From JAZDGX01 sp964482205 (GTDB taxonomy: Bacteria; Eisenbacteria; RBG-16-71-46; CAIMUX01; WJJG01), in assembly GCA_964482205.1 (NCBI GenBank), contig CAYZWI010000001.1:449922-513921 (forward strand): DNA of 64,000 bases, written 5' to 3'. The translations under genes and the position numbers were made by a program. Below the pieces are notes generated by a model. That model was given only the letters and a program-made list of their open reading frames with translations. It was not told the origin of the DNA and ran no database searches. Within the stretch, counting starts at the first letter, position 1. Each line of letters starts with the position of its first letter. Positions 61,204 to 64,000 of the stretch are shown piece after piece.

Positions 61204-62184
61204 ATGCGCCGTCTGGCCGACATGCTGAAAGGAAGCGACGAGCTTCTGCTGACGACCCATCAAGCGCCGGACGGCGACGGGGTGGGAAGTCTTCTCGGCT
61301 TGCTGCACGTGCTCGAATCGCGCGGCGCCAAAGCGCACGCGATCATCGATGGAGAGACGCCCGCGAAGCTGCGCTTTCTTCCCGGCTCGGACCGCTTGCG
61401 CGACTGGTCGCTCCTCGACGAGGCCGCCCGCCGGGGCCTGATCGAGCGCTGCCGGCTCGCCCTGGTTCTGGACACCCACCAGTGGGCGCTTCTCGGCCCG
61501 TTGGGCGAAGCGTTGCGGGCCGCTTCCTTCCCCACCTTGTTTCTCGACCATCATCCCTCGCCCGCTCCTCTCGGGCCGGAGGTGTTCGGGACGCCGGAGG
61601 TCTCCTCCACCGGCGAGCTCGCCTGGCTGCTCGCCTGCGAACTCGGGGAGACGATCTCCCCTGCCGCGGCCACTTGCTTCTATGCGGCGCTCGCCTACGA
61701 CACGAATTCCTTCAAGTACCTGCGCGGGCGCCCCGAGGCCCATCGCATCGCCGCCCACCTGATCGAGGCCGGCGCCGATACGGACGAGATCTATCGCAAT
61801 CTCTTCGCCTCGCGTTCTCCCGAACGCCTCGCGATCCTCGCCCGCGTGCTCGGGGAAGCACACCGGGAAAACGAGGGCCGGATCGCCTGGCTCGTCATTC
61901 GCAAGGAATGGCTCGATTCCGGAGCGATCGCGAGGGAGGAGCTGCGCGACGTGGTCACTTGCCTGATCGAGACCGAGGGCGTGGAGATCGCGTTCACCTT
62001 GCAGGAAGAGGACGGCCGCACGATCAAGGCCAGCCTGCGGTCGAAGGGCCGCGTGCCGGTGAACGGCGTGGCCCGCGCCTTAGGCGGCGGAGGCCACGCC
62101 TTCGCGGCGGCGGCGCAGTGGGATGGTTCCCTCGCCGAGGCGGCGACGCGCGTGCTCGCCCTTCTTCCCCCACTCGACCGCTGA
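61204..62184 (+). CDS. DHH/DHHA1 phosphoesterase, NrnA-like oligoribonuclease/pAp phosphatase
   Basis: 326 residues. DHH motifs: HQAPDGDGVGSLLG, LVLDTH, the namesake LDHHPS and the YAALAYDTNSFKY block; the DHHA1 domain ends with VNGVARALGGGGHAFAAAA. NrnA degrades nano-RNA and dephosphorylates pAp. Some relatives degrade c-di-AMP, which cannot be excluded. ATG at 61204 with GGAGGCGCG. Length matches NrnA (about 320). Confidence 0.9.
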   Translation: MRRLADMLKGSDELLLTTHQAPDGDGVGSLLGLLHVLESRGAKAHAIIDGETPAKLRFLPGSDRLRDWSLLDEAARRGLIERCRLALVLDTHQWALLGPLGEALRAASFPTLFLDHHPSPAPLGPEVFGTPEVSSTGELAWLLACELGETISPAAATCFYAALAYDTNSFKYLRGRPEAHRIAAHLIEAGADTDEIYRNLFASRSPERLAILARVLGEAHRENEGRIAWLVIRKEWLDSGAIAREELRDVVTCLIETEGVEIAFTLQEEDGRTIKASLRSKGRVPVNGVARALGGGGHAFAAAAQWDGSLAEAATRVLALLPPLDR

Positions 62185-62198
62185 GACTTCCCTTCCCG

Positions 62199-62241
62199 CT
62201 TTCGCGCGGGGGGACCCTTCGCTCGCTCGCGAGCGCGAAAG
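62199..62241. terminator. Hairpin in the convergent gap after the DHH gene
   Basis: CTTTCGCGC (62199-62207) pairs with GCGCGAAAG (62233-62241), with a GCTCGCGAGC palindrome within the loop. It may end transcription from both sides. No U-tract. Confidence 0.35.
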
Positions 62242-62271
62242 GAGCGCAGGCCATCGCGGATGGAAGCGCGC

Positions 62272-63816
62272 CTACTCCCCGGCTTCCGGGTCCTTGCGAT
62301 AGCGTCGCAACGCTTCGGTCAGCATCTCGCTGGGAACCGGAAGGGGGCGCAGGACCGCCGGACGCTTGAGCCACCAGAGATAGTTGGTGGCGGTCGCGAT
62401 CTCGCGGCGCGGCAGGCGCATCATGGCGGGAGGACGAGGGAGGTCGGCGGGCCGCTCTCCTTGGGCGATCTCCGCGAAACCGAGCTTGCGCGCGGTCGAT
62501 TCGAATTCGAGCCGCGCCCGTTCGCGCGCCTCGCGCAGCACCATGAGCACCCGGCTGCGCACGTGCACTTCGCTGTCGCCCGAAGTCTCGACTGAGACGA
62601 AGAGCGCCTCGGGATGGTCGGCGAGCACCTTCACCTGCACGCCGTCGCTCTGCGTGCTGGGCATACAGCCGAAGGGCTTGATCGAGACGATCATGTGCGC
62701 CTTGCGCCGGCGCACGGAATCGATCGTCTTGGCCACTTCGAGAAACGCCTCTCCGCCGGTGATGCGCGTGTTGTAGTACTCGTGCGCGTAGCGCGCCAGC
62801 GCGTCGATCGAGGCGAGCGGCTCGGTGCGGAATCCCACCGCCGCGCGATAAGTGTTGTACACGGAATTGAAGACCACCTCGCCCACCCGCAGGCGCAGTT
62901 CTCCGAGCCCCGAATGGTTCTCGCGGCCTTCCTGGGGCAGGCCTCGGCGGTCGCGGCTGCGCTGCAGGCGCGTCCAGAGCAGGTATTCGATCCAGGTGCC
63001 GACCGGTTCGACGAGGACTTCCGCGCCCTCTTCCTCGAGCCAGCGCGCCATGCGGTAGCTGCCGTCGCCCTCGGTCGTCTGGGCCCAGAATTCGCCGGTG
63101 ATCTTCACCTTCGGGCAGACGCGCAGGTAGTCGACGGAGACCTCGTCGAGCCGGCGGCGCAGGCGGCGCAAGGCGGGCACCGGGCTCTCGCGATCGCGCA
63201 GCGTCCAGTAGAGCCAGCGGCGTCCTTCGTCGAGCGCCGCGTCGACCGAGCCGCGCTCGCATTCGTAGGGCCGCAGCGCGTGCCCGAGCTCGTTCAGGAT
63301 GTCTCCGACCATGAGCGCGCGAATGAGCCCCAGCAGGAAGGGGCGCTCGAGGAGCGCGCCCGCGTGACTGGGAGAAGGCTTCAGGCCCTCGGCCTGCTGG
63401 ATGACGAGAATCCGGAAGCGCGGGAAGCCGGCCTGCGCGAGCGAGCGGCGGTATTCGGCTTCGTACATCCCGAAGCGGCATGGCCCGCACGATCCCGCGG
63501 TCACGTAAGCGAAACGCTCCTCGATGTCGGGCACGCCCGCCTGGCGCAGCCGAGAGAGAAAGCGGATCAGGTTTCCGATCGTGTAGTAGGCGGGATTGCA
63601 CATCCCGCGGTTTCCATACTCGCGGCCGATCGCGAGGGCCTCGTTGTCGGGAACGGGCAGGCTCTTGACGCGATATCCGAGCGCTTCCCAGGCGCCTTCG
63701 ACCAGCCGCTCGTGCGATTCCGTGAGACCGCCGAAGAGCAGTGTCACTCCCGATGCGCGCAGGTCCCCCGCGGGCGGCGGCTCGGGAAGCCGAAAGTGCT
63801 GGATGTCGTCGGGCAA
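62272..63816 (-). CDS. 2-hydroxyacyl-CoA-dehydratase-type iron-sulfur protein (DUF2229/HgdB-like, activase-associated)
   Basis: 514 residues. Cysteine motifs NRGMCNPAYYTIGNLI and TAGSCGPCRFGMYE (probable [4Fe-4S] ligands) and VCPKVKITGEFWAQTTEGDG and PFGCMPSTQSDGV match the acyl-CoA dehydratase/activase-associated family (HgdB, BcrB/C-like; also described as CoA activase-related). This is a complex-type iron-sulfur protein, often next to the BadF/BcrA ATPase, which is not in this window. TTG at 63816 with GGAGAA 7 bases upstream is a better start than the far TTG at 63888. C-terminus is rich in Arg and Pro. Substrate unknown. Confidence 0.8.
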   Translation of the reverse strand: MPDDIQHFRLPEPPPAGDLRASGVTLLFGGLTESHERLVEGAWEALGYRVKSLPVPDNEALAIGREYGNRGMCNPAYYTIGNLIRFLSRLRQAGVPDIEERFAYVTAGSCGPCRFGMYEAEYRRSLAQAGFPRFRILVIQQAEGLKPSPSHAGALLERPFLLGLIRALMVGDILNELGHALRPYECERGSVDAALDEGRRWLYWTLRDRESPVPALRRLRRRLDEVSVDYLRVCPKVKITGEFWAQTTEGDGSYRMARWLEEEGAEVLVEPVGTWIEYLLWTRLQRSRDRRGLPQEGRENHSGLGELRLRVGEVVFNSVYNTYRAAVGFRTEPLASIDALARYAHEYYNTRITGGEAFLEVAKTIDSVRRRKAHMIVSIKPFGCMPSTQSDGVQVKVLADHPEALFVSVETSGDSEVHVRSRVLMVLREARERARLEFESTARKLGFAEIAQGERPADLPRPPAMMRLPRREIATATNYLWWLKRPAVLRPLPVPSEMLTEALRRYRKDPEAGE

Positions 63817-63840
63817 ACTTCGTTCTCCACGTGCGCACTC

Positions 63841-63903
63841 GCTCGCAAGCGGCCGCACCCGCTTGCAGGCGGTCGCGCCCGAGCGCAAGCGGTCGCGCTC
63901 GAT
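63841..63903. repeat. Degenerate 21-bp tandem repeat upstream of the iron-sulfur protein gene
   Basis: Three imperfect copies built around GCAAGCGG or GCTTGCAGGCGG followed by (T/C)CGC: 63841-63860, 63861-63881 and 63882-63903. It is noncoding or lies in a doubtful N-terminal extension. Possibly a regulatory or recombination-derived repeat. Confidence 0.45.
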
Positions 63904-63912
63904 CGCTCGGCA

Positions 63913-64000
63913 TCAGCGGCGGTGCGAAAGCGCCGCCCGCTGCAGGATGAAATGGACTCCTCCCGCGGTACAGTGGGCATCGAAGTGCCAGACCGCTTGT
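63913..64000 (-). CDS. C-terminal fragment of an unidentified protein (runs off the window)
   Basis: The last 28 codons of a minus-strand frame read HFDAHCTAGGVHFILQRAAL then SHRR and stop at 63913-63915. The composition is unlike the random arginine-rich frames around it. Too short for identification. It is in the same direction as the iron-sulfur protein, 97 bp upstream of its start. Confidence 0.4.
   Translation of the reverse strand, partial: QAVWHFDAHCTAGGVHFILQRAALSHRR

Overview
This is a chromosomal window from a G+C-rich, diderm (LPS-making), rod-forming bacterium. The evidence is a KDO/lipid A gene set (kdsA, kdsB, kdsD, a lipid A acyltransferase, the start of lptC), a full mreBCD-mrdA-rodA block, Lgt with several lipoproteins, and a GWxTD-domain lipoprotein. 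GWxTD proteins, formylglycine-enzyme-like lipoproteins and a secreted protease with a sorting-tail-like C-terminus are typical of the FCB side of the tree (Eisenbacteria, Latescibacterota, Fibrobacterota, Gemmatimonadota and relatives), so an uncultured lineage there is my best guess, not a proof. I saw no insertion sequence, phage gene, CRISPR array or attachment site. Nearly everything is house-keeping or core metabolism in tightly overlapping operons (many ATGA/GTGA overlaps).

Layout. (1) 1-15.9 kb, all minus strand: mreB-mreC-mreD-mrdA-rodA-lgt-comF, then rng, rplU-rpmA, and kdsB-pyrG-kdsA-kdsD-lpxL-like-lptC. This joins cell elongation, lipoprotein lipidation, RNA processing and KDO-lipid A supply. 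kdsC is not in the run. Between rpmA and kdsB lies a periodic array of the palindrome GCCGGC. (2) 16.3-20.0 kb, plus strand: an FGE-like lipoprotein and thrS, closed by a good terminator. (3) 20.0-26.0 kb: a surface-glycan cassette with a methyltransferase, three glycosyltransferases (one with an apparent one-base frameshift) and a MurJ/Wzx-type flippase. (4) 26.0-28.5 kb: a GWxTD lipoprotein divergent from a stand-alone ClpB-D2-like AAA+ protein that keeps Walker A but has lost Walker B, sensor 1, arginine-finger and pore-loop residues. (5) 28.5-39.8 kb: a nucleoside economy island. hpt-dNK-udk-tdk-BMP lipoprotein-ABC ATPase-two permeases-PNP runs on the minus strand, and a TRZ/ATZ-type deaminase plus adenosine deaminase run divergently. 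(6) 39.8-49.1 kb: an ABC-F ATPase, a sensor kinase with a degenerate receiver plus a single-domain response regulator, an acyl-CoA dehydrogenase, a metallo-beta-lactamase-fold hydrolase, and a DUF1573/rhodanese/MauE operon. (7) 49.3-57.6 kb, minus strand: an enlarged macromolecular-synthesis locus, rpsU-mutS2-dnaG-rpoD-tRNA(CAU)-tRNA-Val-zinc-ribbon protein-RNase P RNA. (8) 58.2-64 kb: a small outer-membrane-type protein overlapping a secreted subtilase, an NrnA-like DHH phosphoesterase, and a 2-hydroxyacyl-CoA-dehydratase-type iron-sulfur protein.

Several intergenic regions carry promoters of one recognisable form: -35 TTGACC or close, a 17-18 bp spacer, and -10 TANNNT. Two of them share an identical 16-mer around the -35. 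Start codons were chosen from Shine-Dalgarno sequences, overlaps and family N-termini, so many genes are shorter than the longest open frame. G+C is high enough that most genes are covered by long spurious antisense frames, which are left out.
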